DNA from: Oceanospirillaceae bacterium
GTDB lineage: Bacteria; Pseudomonadota; Gammaproteobacteria; Pseudomonadales; Balneatricaceae
Length of the DNA stretch: 16,724 bases
Direction of reading: 5' to 3'
Assembly (NCBI GenBank): GCA_003521845.1
Contig: DPHB01000055.1
Coordinates: 31,603-48,326 of the forward strand
The notes beneath the pieces are model-generated. The model did no database searches and was not told the origin of the DNA. It worked only from the letters and a program-made list of their open reading frames with translations. Below are positions 7,501 through 14,198 of this stretch, piece after piece. Numbering within the stretch: position 1 is the first letter of the stretch; each line of letters opens with the position of its first letter. The translations under genes and the position numbers were made by a program.

Positions 7501-7908
7501 TTACCCACAACTAACACTATGGGTAATTACCATGGATGGTTGCAACATCAAACACACATGACAGTACCGGCTAATTGCCTGTTCAACAATCTGCGCCACC
7601 TGTTCTTTGCCAACGTTATCCGCGGTCACGGTAAAGTGTAAATTAACCGTTTTATACAACTGTGGCTCATTGTCTGTTGCCGGTTTGGTTGAGGTATAGG
7701 TAATGTCATTAGTCAAACTTTGCAGGCCTACAGCAGCCTCTTGTAGGCCCATAACCACATCCGTAGCGCTGCAACTCCCCAAAGCCGATAACAGCATTTC
7801 TGTTGGACACGGCGCTACATCGCTATTGGCATCAAGCTGTATACGGTGACCTTGCTCAGTAGTAGCCACAAATTCAAGGTTTTGTTGCCAATTTACTTTG
7901 ATACTCAT
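7501..7908 (-). CDS. OsmC family protein (YhfA-like)
   Basis: A 135-residue OsmC-fold protein, closest in pattern to E. coli YhfA. OsmC/Ohr proteins are thiol peroxidases acting on organic hydroperoxides; the activity of the YhfA branch is not well defined. Two conserved cysteines stand out, Cys46 in LGSCSATDVV and Cys116 in YCHVCLML, matching the peroxidatic and resolving positions. Cys119 is an additional nearby Cys. The segment PTEMLLSALGSC and the C-terminal ITHS are characteristic. The ATG overlaps the stop of the upstream ABM gene by 4 bases (ATGA), so translation is probably coupled. The gcdH promoter begins right after its stop. Linkage to a monooxygenase-like protein suggests a redox or detoxification role, which is inference. 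Confidence 0.88.
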   Translation of the reverse strand: MSIKVNWQQNLEFVATTEQGHRIQLDANSDVAPCPTEMLLSALGSCSATDVVMGLQEAAVGLQSLTNDITYTSTKPATDNEPQLYKTVNLHFTVTADNVGKEQVAQIVEQAISRYCHVCLMLQPSMVITHSVSCG

Positions 7909-8189
7909 GTCAACGGGCGCTCCACCTCATAATGCCTGATAGCGTTTTTCGTGATACCGCCCCACCGGCTCGCGCCAACTCTTTGTTGGTGGGTAGCAAA
8001 GGCCTGTTGGTTAGTAAATTCCTCATACACATGGAAGCGATTAGCTTGCAGCTTATCTTGTTTAACGGTAAATACCACACAACCAGTCTCAGCACGACTG
8101 AGTTCGATGTGCTTAGGTAACTCCAGCAACACAGCAGGCAAACTAGACTCGGCCACGTCTATATAGCCTTGTAATACCACTTTTGTCAT
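7905..8189 (-). CDS. Antibiotic biosynthesis monooxygenase (ABM) domain protein
   Basis: A 94-residue single-domain protein of the ABM ferredoxin-like alpha/beta fold. Members include small cofactor-free quinol monooxygenases such as YgiN, and many of unknown function. Seen here are the typical spacing of a first strand (VVLQGYIDV), a helix containing LPKHIELSRAETGC, VFTVKQD, and the FHVYEEFTNQQAFATHQQ block, where the HVYEEF and AFxxHQ pattern is diagnostic. The ATG at 8189 is preceded by only a weak AGAGA. Its stop overlaps the start of the OsmC-like gene by 4 bases, making a two-gene unit. It is divergent from hutD across a gap of 122 bases. Substrate unknown. Confidence 0.82.
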   Translation of the reverse strand: MTKVVLQGYIDVAESSLPAVLLELPKHIELSRAETGCVVFTVKQDKLQANRFHVYEEFTNQQAFATHQQRVGASRWGGITKNAIRHYEVERPLT

Positions 8190-8266
8190 GTTGAATTCTC
8201 TAAGCCACTAAACAACAGAAATCATAGCAGTTGTAGTGAATTAGTCCTAGCGACATGTGCCTAGTA

Positions 8267-8296
8267 TTGGTTACACTTGTCTATACATCTTAAAAT
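8267..8296 (+). promoter_or_regulatory. Possible hutD promoter
   Basis: TTGGTT (8267-8272), an 18-base spacer and TAAAAT (8291-8296) lie just before hutD. Transcription would start about 9 bases before the ATG, and no Shine-Dalgarno is visible in that stretch. The match is moderate. Confidence 0.3.
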
Positions 8297-8311
8297 AAGC
8301 CATTCGCCAGC

Positions 8312-8902
8312 ATGAATACGAAAATCATCAGCCCTAACCAATTTATTACCATGCCGTGGAAAAACGGTTTGGGAAAGACCACTGAACTAATGGTTCAGCC
8401 AGCCGATGAACGGGATACAAATCAGGGCTTTTTGTGGCGTTTAAGCATTGCATCCGTGATTGAAAACGGTGGTTTTTCTGACTTTAATGGCTACCAACGC
8501 ATCCTCACCTTGCTAGATGGCAAGGATATCACCCTATGCTATGACGGGCTTTCAGAGGATAAGCTAAGGAATCCTTTGCAAAAAGCCTGCTTTAGCGGCG
8601 ATGTCAGTACCTCTGCTACCTTACACCAAGGTCCCATCAAGGATTTCAATGTCATCGCCCGCCGTGATGCCTGCTCAGCCAAGGTAAACAACTTCACTCA
8701 TGCTCACGAGCAAACGTTAGAACTGAATGCTGACAAGTGTTTTGTTTATGCTCATAAAGCGTCGATCGCTATCCAGTTTGATGGTATGAAACGCATTGAA
8801 TTGTCAGCAGGTCACTTGTTAATGGTTGATAATACTAAAGCTAGCAAGCTAATCATTTCAGCAGAGGCCGCTATAGTTGTACAAATCACATATAAATATT
8901 AG
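8312..8902 (+). CDS. hutD: HutD family protein, stand-alone
   Basis: A 196-residue HutD/Ves family protein with a cupin-like fold. HutD is usually found with histidine utilisation genes and has been proposed to limit flux or sense formyl-glutamate or urocanate; a biochemical role is not certain. The family opening is clear: MPWKNGLGKTTELMV at about residues 14-28, WRLSIASVIENGGFSDFNGYQRILTLLDG in two blocks, and FNVIARRD. No other hut gene is in the window, so its job here may differ. It lacks a clear ribosome binding site. Its TAG stop overlaps the TAA of the convergent flavodoxin gene (the four bases TTAG at 8899-8902), leaving no room for a terminator. Confidence 0.85.
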   Translation: MNTKIISPNQFITMPWKNGLGKTTELMVQPADERDTNQGFLWRLSIASVIENGGFSDFNGYQRILTLLDGKDITLCYDGLSEDKLRNPLQKACFSGDVSTSATLHQGPIKDFNVIARRDACSAKVNNFTHAHEQTLELNADKCFVYAHKASIAIQFDGMKRIELSAGHLLMVDNTKASKLIISAEAAIVVQITYKY

Positions 8903-9456
8903 CTGCCATCAAAGCGTCTTACCATATTAGCCACTCGTAGCCCTAGGTATTTAGAGGTCGCCAAATCAATGTCGTGTACATGGCCATCAACGCTGTGGGC
9001 CACGGCACCAGCAAAAGCACCTAGACGATTTATCTCACCCGGTGTACTCTCATCCATGCTCACCCATAGCATACCGTGTTGATTGGCCAATACCTGCAAA
9101 TACTGCAGGGTAATTAGCTGGTCGCCATTGATGTTATTACCGATGGTAAACCCGGCAGCTAGCTTGTCGACCCAGTTGCGCGTAAACCATTGTTCGCTAG
9201 ATGCATCAATGAAGGCCTTAAATTGCGCCGTAACACCACCCATGTAGGTAGGTGAGCCAAATATAATGGCATCCATATCATCCAAACTAGCCATAATGCT
9301 TTGATTGCTATAACGCCCTGCGTCTATGTCCTCACTGGTAATGGCAATCTTAATACCTGCAACGCCGGCTACAGAATTAGCACCAGCAATAACGGCATCG
9401 GCCATTTGTTCTGTAGTACCGGTTACCGAGTGAAAAACTACGGCTACTTTTTTCAT
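8899..9456 (-). CDS. Flavodoxin-fold NAD(P)H oxidoreductase (WrbA-like)
   Basis: A 185-residue flavodoxin-fold protein, probably FMN-binding and cytoplasmic. The phosphate loop HSVTGTTEQMA (residues 9-19) fits the flavodoxin T-x-T-G-x-T pattern. The block IIFGSPTYMGGVTAQFKAFID matches the WrbA/NADPH-dependent FMN reductase family, as does AAGFTIGNNINGDQ (family GF..g....gGq). In WrbA the activity is two-electron quinone reduction. Here that is an inference, since the C-terminal WrbA motifs are less clear. The ATG at 9456 has no strong Shine-Dalgarno. The gene is divergent from the M24 gene at 9574 and converges with hutD, their stop codons overlapping. Confidence 0.82.
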   Translation of the reverse strand: MKKVAVVFHSVTGTTEQMADAVIAGANSVAGVAGIKIAITSEDIDAGRYSNQSIMASLDDMDAIIFGSPTYMGGVTAQFKAFIDASSEQWFTRNWVDKLAAGFTIGNNINGDQLITLQYLQVLANQHGMLWVSMDESTPGEINRLGAFAGAVAHSVDGHVHDIDLATSKYLGLRVANMVRRFDGS

Positions 9457-9514
9457 CTTGTTAAGTCTCTATCGTGTATTAGTCATCGATTGCACCTATG
9501 TTCTAACAACTAAA

Positions 9515-9525
9515 TGTATGATACA
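9515..9525. promoter_or_regulatory. Small palindrome between divergent genes, possible operator
   Basis: TGTATGATACA is a perfect inverted repeat around one central base. It lies in the 117-base gap between the divergent flavodoxin and M24 genes. GntR/FadR-type sites often look like TGTAT-ATACA, which is a loose resemblance only. Confidence 0.25.
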
Positions 9526-9573
9526 AATGCTTTTATCACACATTTGAAAAAAAAATAATAAAAGGTTGCTCCT

Positions 9574-10749
9574 ATGGCTCCTCCATTTTCTCAACAAGAG
9601 TACGCTGACCGTTTACAACGTGTGCGTACTTCCATGGCCAATAAAGGCTTTGATGCTCTAGTCATTGGCGACCCAGCCAATATCAACTGGCTCACTGGTT
9701 ACGATGCTTGGTCCTTTTATACTCCCCAAATAATGGTTGTGGGATTAGACGTAGAACCCACTTGGTTAGGCCGAGAAATGGACGCTGGTGCAGCGGCCTT
9801 TACCACCTATCTGCCAGAAAATCAGCTTGTGCCTTTTCCAGAGCATTTGGTACAGCGTAATGATATGCACCCGGCCCAGTTTATGGCTGACTGGATGCGT
9901 AGCCAAGGTTTAGACGGTAAGCACATTGGCTATGAAGCGGATGTTTACTTTCTAACGCCCTTAGCAATGGATCATCTAAAACAAGGCTTGCCCAATAGCC
10001 AATGGCGCGATTGTGATTTACTGGTCAATTGGCAGAAGCTAGTAAAAAGTCCCGCCGAGATCAGCATGCTACAACAAGCCTCAATTATTGCCGGTAAATC
10101 CATGCAAACAGCCTACGCCGGTGTTCGCCCTGGTGTGCGCCAGTGTGATTTGATGGCCGACGTTGTGGCGGCTCAAATTCGTGGCACACCGGAGTTCGGC
10201 GGCGACACAACCGCCTTGCATCCACTGGTATTGGCTGGTGAAGCAGCATCTACTGCTCATCCCATGTGGACGGACACCTGTTTTGAAAAGGATCAAACTA
10301 TCGCTTTTGAAATTGGTGGTTGTCGCAAACGTTATAACGCCGGTTTAGCTCGTACTGTGCACCTAGGCAAGCCGCCAGCAGCGCTGATCTCTACCGCCAA
10401 AGCCGTCGGCGAAGGCATGGATGCGGTTTTGAATGCCATGCGCTCAAGCGTAACCTGTAGCTCTGTACACGCGGCTTGGCAAGCAGTGCTAAATCAATAT
10501 GGTCTAGAAAAGAAAAGCCGCATAGGCTATTCCATTGGTACGGGATATTCCCCGGATTGGGGCGAACACACTATTAGCTTTCGCCCAGAAGACAATACCT
10601 TGTTACCCGAAAATGCCGTAGTACATATAATCTTGGGGATGTGGATGGACGGCTGGGGTATGGAACTAAGTGAGACTATTCATGTGCGTAAAAACGATGC
10701 AATTTGCCTCACCCAGTTCCCACGTGATGCGCATGTAATTGATGTATAA
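9574..10749 (+). CDS. M24 family, creatinase/ectoine hydrolase (DoeA)-like protein
   Basis: A 391-residue pita-bread fold protein with a creatinase-type N-terminal domain and a C-terminal M24 domain. It resembles ectoine hydrolase DoeA/EutD in several blocks: NINWLTGYDAWSFY, LVNWQKLVKSPAEI, EFGGDT, and IGTGYSPDWGEHTISFRP. Of the five metal ligands of true M24 peptidases, the first Asp is Glu246 and the second is Gly257 (in FEIGGCRKRYNAGLART). The His position of GxGHG reads IGTGYS, and only the last Glu (LSETIHV) is kept. This matches metal-free creatinase-like hydrolases rather than prolidases. Likely substrates are small cyclic or amide compounds such as ectoine or creatine; no doeB or other ectoine gene is in view, so this is open. 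AAAGG lies 8 bases before the ATG. It is divergent from the flavodoxin and convergent with the M28-like gene. Confidence 0.82.
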   Translation: MAPPFSQQEYADRLQRVRTSMANKGFDALVIGDPANINWLTGYDAWSFYTPQIMVVGLDVEPTWLGREMDAGAAAFTTYLPENQLVPFPEHLVQRNDMHPAQFMADWMRSQGLDGKHIGYEADVYFLTPLAMDHLKQGLPNSQWRDCDLLVNWQKLVKSPAEISMLQQASIIAGKSMQTAYAGVRPGVRQCDLMADVVAAQIRGTPEFGGDTTALHPLVLAGEAASTAHPMWTDTCFEKDQTIAFEIGGCRKRYNAGLARTVHLGKPPAALISTAKAVGEGMDAVLNAMRSSVTCSSVHAAWQAVLNQYGLEKKSRIGYSIGTGYSPDWGEHTISFRPEDNTLLPENAVVHIILGMWMDGWGMELSETIHVRKNDAICLTQFPRDAHVIDV

Positions 10750-10792
10750 ATAATAATAGACCTTGCCACAAAGAACCCTATAAAGGTGCAAT

Positions 10793-10873
10793 ATGCATGA
10801 TTTTAACCAGTCGCCCATGGAGAAAAATCTGTGGCAGTTTACTCGCTACCTAGCTCGACTTTGTCTCAAGTAA
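10793..10873 (+). CDS. Possible small ORF, 26 codons, good ribosome binding site
   Basis: ATG at 10793 with AAAGG ending 6 bases upstream, an ideal Shine-Dalgarno spacing, and a TAA at 10871. The peptide begins MHDFNQSPMEKNLWQF and continues with a basic/hydrophobic tail ending LCLK. It lies 43 bases after the M24 gene and overlaps the last 24 bases of the convergent M28-like gene. I recognise no family. It could be a real small protein, the remnant start of a lost gene, or chance. The short length keeps confidence low. Confidence 0.3.
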   Translation: MHDFNQSPMEKNLWQFTRYLARLCLK

Positions 10874-11935
10874 TACCGCCACACCTTGCTCTAGATTTTC
10901 CACAATTTGCACCCAAGGCTGCATATTAATGCGTGAATAGGTATCCAAAGGTGTATGAAAATGCTGGTCAGTTCCGGCCAAAGATAAAACCCGCCTTTCA
11001 CCATTGACCCAATTACGCGATTCCCCTGGCCACTCCTGAACGGGCTGCTTTGCATCACGTTGCACCACGCACGCATAGTCATGAGTAAATATACGCGACA
11101 GTTGGCCTATTGCTTGATCGTTTTGATTGCTACTCAGTACCATATAAGCATTGGCTACACCAACACAAGAACCTATGTGTAGCACCGGAACATGGGCTGA
11201 TATTGCCAGCTGATCCTGGACTGCATCGGTACCTAAATGATGTAATTCGTGACCTGTGGTCATAACAATTTGCAAGCGGTATTTATCTTTCAGTCTACTA
11301 ATCAGTTCCAGTACCACGGCAATACCCGCGCCCCGCTCAGCAGCGCATTGAAACCAACCCGATATGGGTGTAGTAATAATTAGCTCTGGTGGTAAATTCT
11401 TAGATGCCGAATAAGCGACCAGATTACTTGATTGGCCTTGAGTTATTTTTGCTTGCAAGCTGCCACTTAAATGACTAGCTGTGTTCGCCGAGTCAGCACC
11501 AACCAGAAGTACTGGCAAAGGGCATTGAAAATCCACGCCAACATTCAATGCATACAGCGCTTGATTAGCCGATTGCGTGGCAAAGATAGCAATGCTTGCA
11601 TCTGCCTTTTCACTCACGAGCACATGTTGTTGTATTTGCTCAAGAGCTGCAAATTCACGCCAATCGTCTAGGGTGATAGGCTCTATAGGTACATCAGTGA
11701 AATCAAGATCTGCGCTACTGCTATAAAAAAGCGGAATTGCAGCAACGGGACCTTGCTCGCATTCTACCAACCAAGTAGCTTCGTAGCGTGGAAATTCATA
11801 GGCTATTTCCACAACCTCAAGACCTTGATCCTTAAGAACCCCCGATAACCAAGAGCACACAGACCTATCCGCATGGCTTCCCGTACGATGATGCTGGTAC
11901 TGACTGTATTCACGAATGATTTGAAGGCTGTTCAA
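10850..11935 (-). CDS. M28-like zinc peptidase fold protein with degenerate metal site
   Basis: A 361-residue protein with an M28-type layout. The N-terminal block HHRTGSHADRSVCSWLSG matches the family HRxxGS...wL pattern, with a probable PA-like insert between about 60 and 160 and a catalytic core from about 170. The core lacks standard ligands. The usual H-x-D site reads TTPISGW (188-194), and the GAxDN Asp is replaced around AERGAGIA (199-206). The EE pair is HE at 229-230, while a late HTPLDT (327-332) matches the final His region. SNLVAYS before the core is typical. It could be an inactive relative or a subfamily with other chemistry. The start is TTG at 11935 with AGG about 12 bases upstream; no ATG is available before the conserved N-terminus. 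It converges on the M24 gene. Confidence 0.65.
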   Translation of the reverse strand: MNSLQIIREYSQYQHHRTGSHADRSVCSWLSGVLKDQGLEVVEIAYEFPRYEATWLVECEQGPVAAIPLFYSSSADLDFTDVPIEPITLDDWREFAALEQIQQHVLVSEKADASIAIFATQSANQALYALNVGVDFQCPLPVLLVGADSANTASHLSGSLQAKITQGQSSNLVAYSASKNLPPELIITTPISGWFQCAAERGAGIAVVLELISRLKDKYRLQIVMTTGHELHHLGTDAVQDQLAISAHVPVLHIGSCVGVANAYMVLSSNQNDQAIGQLSRIFTHDYACVVQRDAKQPVQEWPGESRNWVNGERRVLSLAGTDQHFHTPLDTYSRINMQPWVQIVENLEQGVAVLLETKSS

Positions 11936-12096
11936 GGGGGCTATACCTACAGGTTGATATGGTTATCACTCTAGTTGGTTTTTAACTTACAGATCAACCT
12001 ATGTCTGTGCTTGAGGCAACAATAAAACGGCATATCGCAAGAGCATTGCTTAATGCGCACCTTATGGACTGAAACGGCGAGTCTGTAACGAAAGGC

Positions 12097-12303
12097 ATAT
12101 TTGATTTTATTCTTGAGGTGAACCCAGAAGCCGCGGTCAGAGCCGATGACATAATCGCTGAAAAGGTAGAGTTGTTAATAGATCACCCTAGTCTGGGAGT
12201 TGTGAGAGGTGACCGCAAAGGTCGGTGTTTAGTCATCCCGGAAGTATCTATGAATGGATTCTATAAGATTACAGATGGTCTTGATGAGATCACCATCGTT
12301 TAA
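12097..12303 (+). pseudogene. Truncated ParE/RelE-type toxin remnant
   Basis: The frame reads IFDFILEVNPEAAVRADDI from 12097, a good match to the ParE/RelE helix pattern (I.dFI.e.NP.AA....I). It continues with ELLIDHPSLG (family LL..HP..G), a basic stretch, LVIPEV, and FYKITDGLDEITIV before the TAA at 12301. ParE proteins are ribosome- or gyrase-targeting toxins of type II toxin-antitoxin modules. This copy lacks the N-terminal strand: an in-frame TGA lies at 12070 with no ATG after it, only a GTG at 12118 inside the helix. It also stops before the usual C-terminal H-x-R segment. No ParD-like antitoxin is recognisable upstream. I read it as decayed; expression of a 61-codon product from the GTG is possible but unlikely to be a working toxin. 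Confidence 0.5.
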
Positions 12304-12312
12304 ATTATGCAC

Positions 12313-12347
12313 CAAAAACAAAAAACCGATGCATAGCACCGGCTTTT
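12313..12347 (-). terminator. Rho-independent terminator of the ivd operon
   Basis: On the minus strand CCGGTGC-TAT-GCATCGG forms a 7-bp stem (one G-T pair, 12326-12332 with 12336-12342) with a 3-base loop. It is flanked by AAAAG and followed by TTTTTTGTTTTT. It begins 26 bases after the SDR stop codon. On the plus strand only a short TTTT follows, so it is mainly directional. Confidence 0.88.
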
Positions 12348-12372
12348 AGAGAGTGTACGATGCACACAAAGC

Positions 12373-13125
12373 TTACATACGTAAACCGCCATCTAGTTCG
12401 ATCAAACGACCCGTAAAGTAGTCGTTTTCGATAATAAACAGCGCTGTATCAGCTACTTCCTGGGTGGTACCCAAGCGGCCCACTGGCGCCATTTTTTCAA
12501 GACGCTCAAGCATTTCAGGCTTCATGGATGCGGTCATCTCACTGGTGATTACACCAGGAGCGATACCGCCAGTACGAATACCGAACCGAGACAACTCACG
12601 CCCCCAAGTGGTCACCATTGAAGCTACACCAGCCTTTGTGGCCGAGTAGTTAGTCTGGCCCATATTACCAGCACGGGCGATGCTAGAGATATTGATGATG
12701 ACTCCACCATTACCAAAGTTAGCCATTGCAGCGGCGGCTTCTCGGCCACACAAGAAGCTACCCGTAAGGTTAACATCCACTACCGACTGCCACTGGGACA
12801 AGCTCATCTTATCCAACAGCTGGCCGTCTTTATGCTTAATCAATAAACCATCGCGCAATAGGCCGGCATTGTTGATCAGACCATCTAAGCGACCAAAATC
12901 TTCACTGATTTGAGCAAATGCAGCTTCTACACTAGCTTCGTCTGCCACGTTACACGCATAACCACGACTGCCTTTACCACAGGTATCAGCAGCTGTTTGG
13001 GCGGCGGCCTGATCAAGGTCTAGTAGTGCTAGCTTGCCACCTTTGGCGGCGATAGCTTGCGCCATGGCCAAGCCTAAACCGCGTGCAGCGCCGGTAACAA
13101 CAAAAACTTTATCTTGTACTTGCAT
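12373..13125 (-). CDS. ivdG: SDR dehydrogenase, probable 3-hydroxy-2-methylbutyryl-CoA dehydrogenase
   Basis: A classical 250-residue short-chain dehydrogenase. It has the nucleotide motif TGAARGLG (residues 11-18), Asp36 at the end of the second strand (favouring NAD+ over NADP+), NNAG (85-88), and catalytic Ser147, Tyr160 and Lys164 in NISSIARAG...NYSATK. As the last gene of a valine/isoleucine operon it fits IvdG, which oxidises 3-hydroxy-2-methylbutyryl-CoA to 2-methylacetoacetyl-CoA in isoleucine breakdown; the substrate is inferred from context. The ATG at 13125 has an AAGG whose position overlaps the end of mmsB, and the two genes are 6 bases apart. A strong terminator follows. A general acetoacetyl-CoA or 3-oxoacyl reductase is the alternative. 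Confidence 0.85.
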   Translation of the reverse strand: MQVQDKVFVVTGAARGLGLAMAQAIAAKGGKLALLDLDQAAAQTAADTCGKGSRGYACNVADEASVEAAFAQISEDFGRLDGLINNAGLLRDGLLIKHKDGQLLDKMSLSQWQSVVDVNLTGSFLCGREAAAAMANFGNGGVIINISSIARAGNMGQTNYSATKAGVASMVTTWGRELSRFGIRTGGIAPGVITSEMTASMKPEMLERLEKMAPVGRLGTTQEVADTALFIIENDYFTGRLIELDGGLRM

Positions 13126-13131
13126 AATGCC

Positions 13132-14019
13132 TTAACCCTTCTGGTAGTGCGTGAAGATGCTAGAGAAGTCCATGCGGCCATTACCTTCTTCACCGTGAGC
13201 GGCAAATAGCGCAGCGGCTTGCTTACCCATAGGTACCATAGACTCACCAGCATCGGCAGCGCCTAGTGCTAAGCCCAAATCCTTGTTCATCAGGTCAACC
13301 ATAAAGCCGCCTTGGTAGTCGTTGCTAGACGGTACGCCTGCCATTACGCCTGGTACTGGATTATAGATTTCTAGAGTCCAGTTGCGGCCTGAGCTTTTCA
13401 CCATAATGTCAGACAATACCTTCGGATCTAGGCCGTTATCGATACCTAGCTGTAGGGCTTCGGCGGTACCGGCCATCAATACACTCAGTAGCATGTTATT
13501 GCACATTTTAGCGATTTGACCAGCACCTGCTGCACCAGCGTGAAAGATGTTTTTGCCCATCGCCTCTAGGAATGGCTTAGCACGCTCAAAGCTTGCTGCT
13601 TCGCCGCCTACAATAAAACTTAAGGTACCGGCTGTAGCACCACTTACACCACCGGAAACAGGGGCGTCAACGAAAAGGATGTTGGCTGCTGCTGCGGCAG
13701 CGCCTACGGCCTGTGCTGTGGCAACATCGATAGTGCTAGAATCCACTACCAAGGTGCCGGCAGGCATTTGTGCCAACAAGCCTTCAGGCCCTGTGTACAA
13801 TCCCGCTACGTGCTTACCAGCAGGCAACATGCTAACTACCACTTCGGCACCTTGTACGGCAGCTAAAGCGGAATCAGCAGTCTTGCCACCGGCTTGCTCA
13901 AAAGCCGCCAAGGCTTCTGGCATTAAATCAAATGCGGTGACGCTGTGGCCAGCTTTTACGAGGTTAGCCGCCATTGGGCCGCCCATGTTACCAAGGCCAA
14001 TAAATGCAATATTTGTCAT
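13132..14019 (-). CDS. mmsB: 3-hydroxyisobutyrate dehydrogenase
   Basis: MmsB (IvdF) oxidises 3-hydroxyisobutyrate to methylmalonate semialdehyde with NAD+, in valine degradation. The 295 residues match the family. The N-terminal Rossmann motif is IGLGNMGGPMAANL (7-20). The substrate-binding block is VDAPVSGGVSGA, and the catalytic lysine is Lys171 in GAGQIAKMCNN. The C-terminal KDLGLAL also fits. GGAG lies 7 bases before the ATG at 14019, just outside the palindromic repeat that ends 19 bases from the start. The gene follows the 3-hydroxyisobutyryl-CoA hydrolase gene, the preceding pathway step, so product passes directly to it. Confidence 0.94.
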   Translation of the reverse strand: MTNIAFIGLGNMGGPMAANLVKAGHSVTAFDLMPEALAAFEQAGGKTADSALAAVQGAEVVVSMLPAGKHVAGLYTGPEGLLAQMPAGTLVVDSSTIDVATAQAVGAAAAAANILFVDAPVSGGVSGATAGTLSFIVGGEAASFERAKPFLEAMGKNIFHAGAAGAGQIAKMCNNMLLSVLMAGTAEALQLGIDNGLDPKVLSDIMVKSSGRNWTLEIYNPVPGVMAGVPSSNDYQGGFMVDLMNKDLGLALGAADAGESMVPMGKQAAALFAAHGEEGNGRMDFSSIFTHYQKG

Positions 14020-14038
14020 GTTAATTCTCCGTTATGTC

Positions 14039-14156
14039 GTCGTTGCGTACCCAAAGCACTCACTGTGCTCATGGGGCAGGCCCAGCGTAGCAATCTCTTC
14101 AAACTGGCACTTTGTCTGCTAGAGGTTGCCGCGTCGCTTCGCTCCTCGCAATGACG
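14039..14156. repeat. Modular palindromic repeat, copy 3 (left-arm extension)
   Basis: Opens CGTCGTTGCG, then carries the extension module in inverted orientation (about 14047-14081, beginning GTACCCAAAGCACTCACTG), then CAGCGTAGCAATCTCT, a loop, CTAGAGGTTGCCGCGTCGCT and a closing CTCGCAATGACGA. The closing 11-mer CGCAATGACGA recurs at 14173-14183. The repeat fills most of the gap between the hydrolase stop (14199) and the mmsB start (14019). Confidence 0.82.
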
Positions 14157-14198
14157 AGTGTTTATACTATGTCGCAATGACGACTTAGTATTAATTAA

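Larger units (their letters stand above)
11936..12372. other. 437-base stretch without an intact gene
   Basis: It contains the ParE-like remnant (12097-12303), the operon terminator (12313-12347), and an 8-base inverted repeat AGGTTGAT (11951-11958) / ATCAACCT (11993-12000) with a 34-base spacer. A 23-codon frame from the ATG at 12001 to the TGA at 12070 has no ribosome binding site, and it continues in-frame past that stop into the ParE-like remnant. The region reads as decayed accessory DNA. Confidence 0.6.

Noticed and set aside
10763..10835. TGCCACA / TGTGGCA inverted repeat between the M24 and M28-like genes
   Set aside because: Seven bases with a loop of about 60 bases and no T-run; not convincing as a terminator.
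12001..12072. 23-codon ORF as an antitoxin for the ParE-like remnant
   Set aside because: No ribosome binding site, no ParD-like pattern, and it is in-frame with the remnant across a TGA, so it reads as decayed sequence.
13547..14122. Long plus-strand reading frame opposite mmsB
   Set aside because: A low-complexity Ala/Pro-rich translation of the antisense strand of a clear gene; no ribosome binding site or family pattern.
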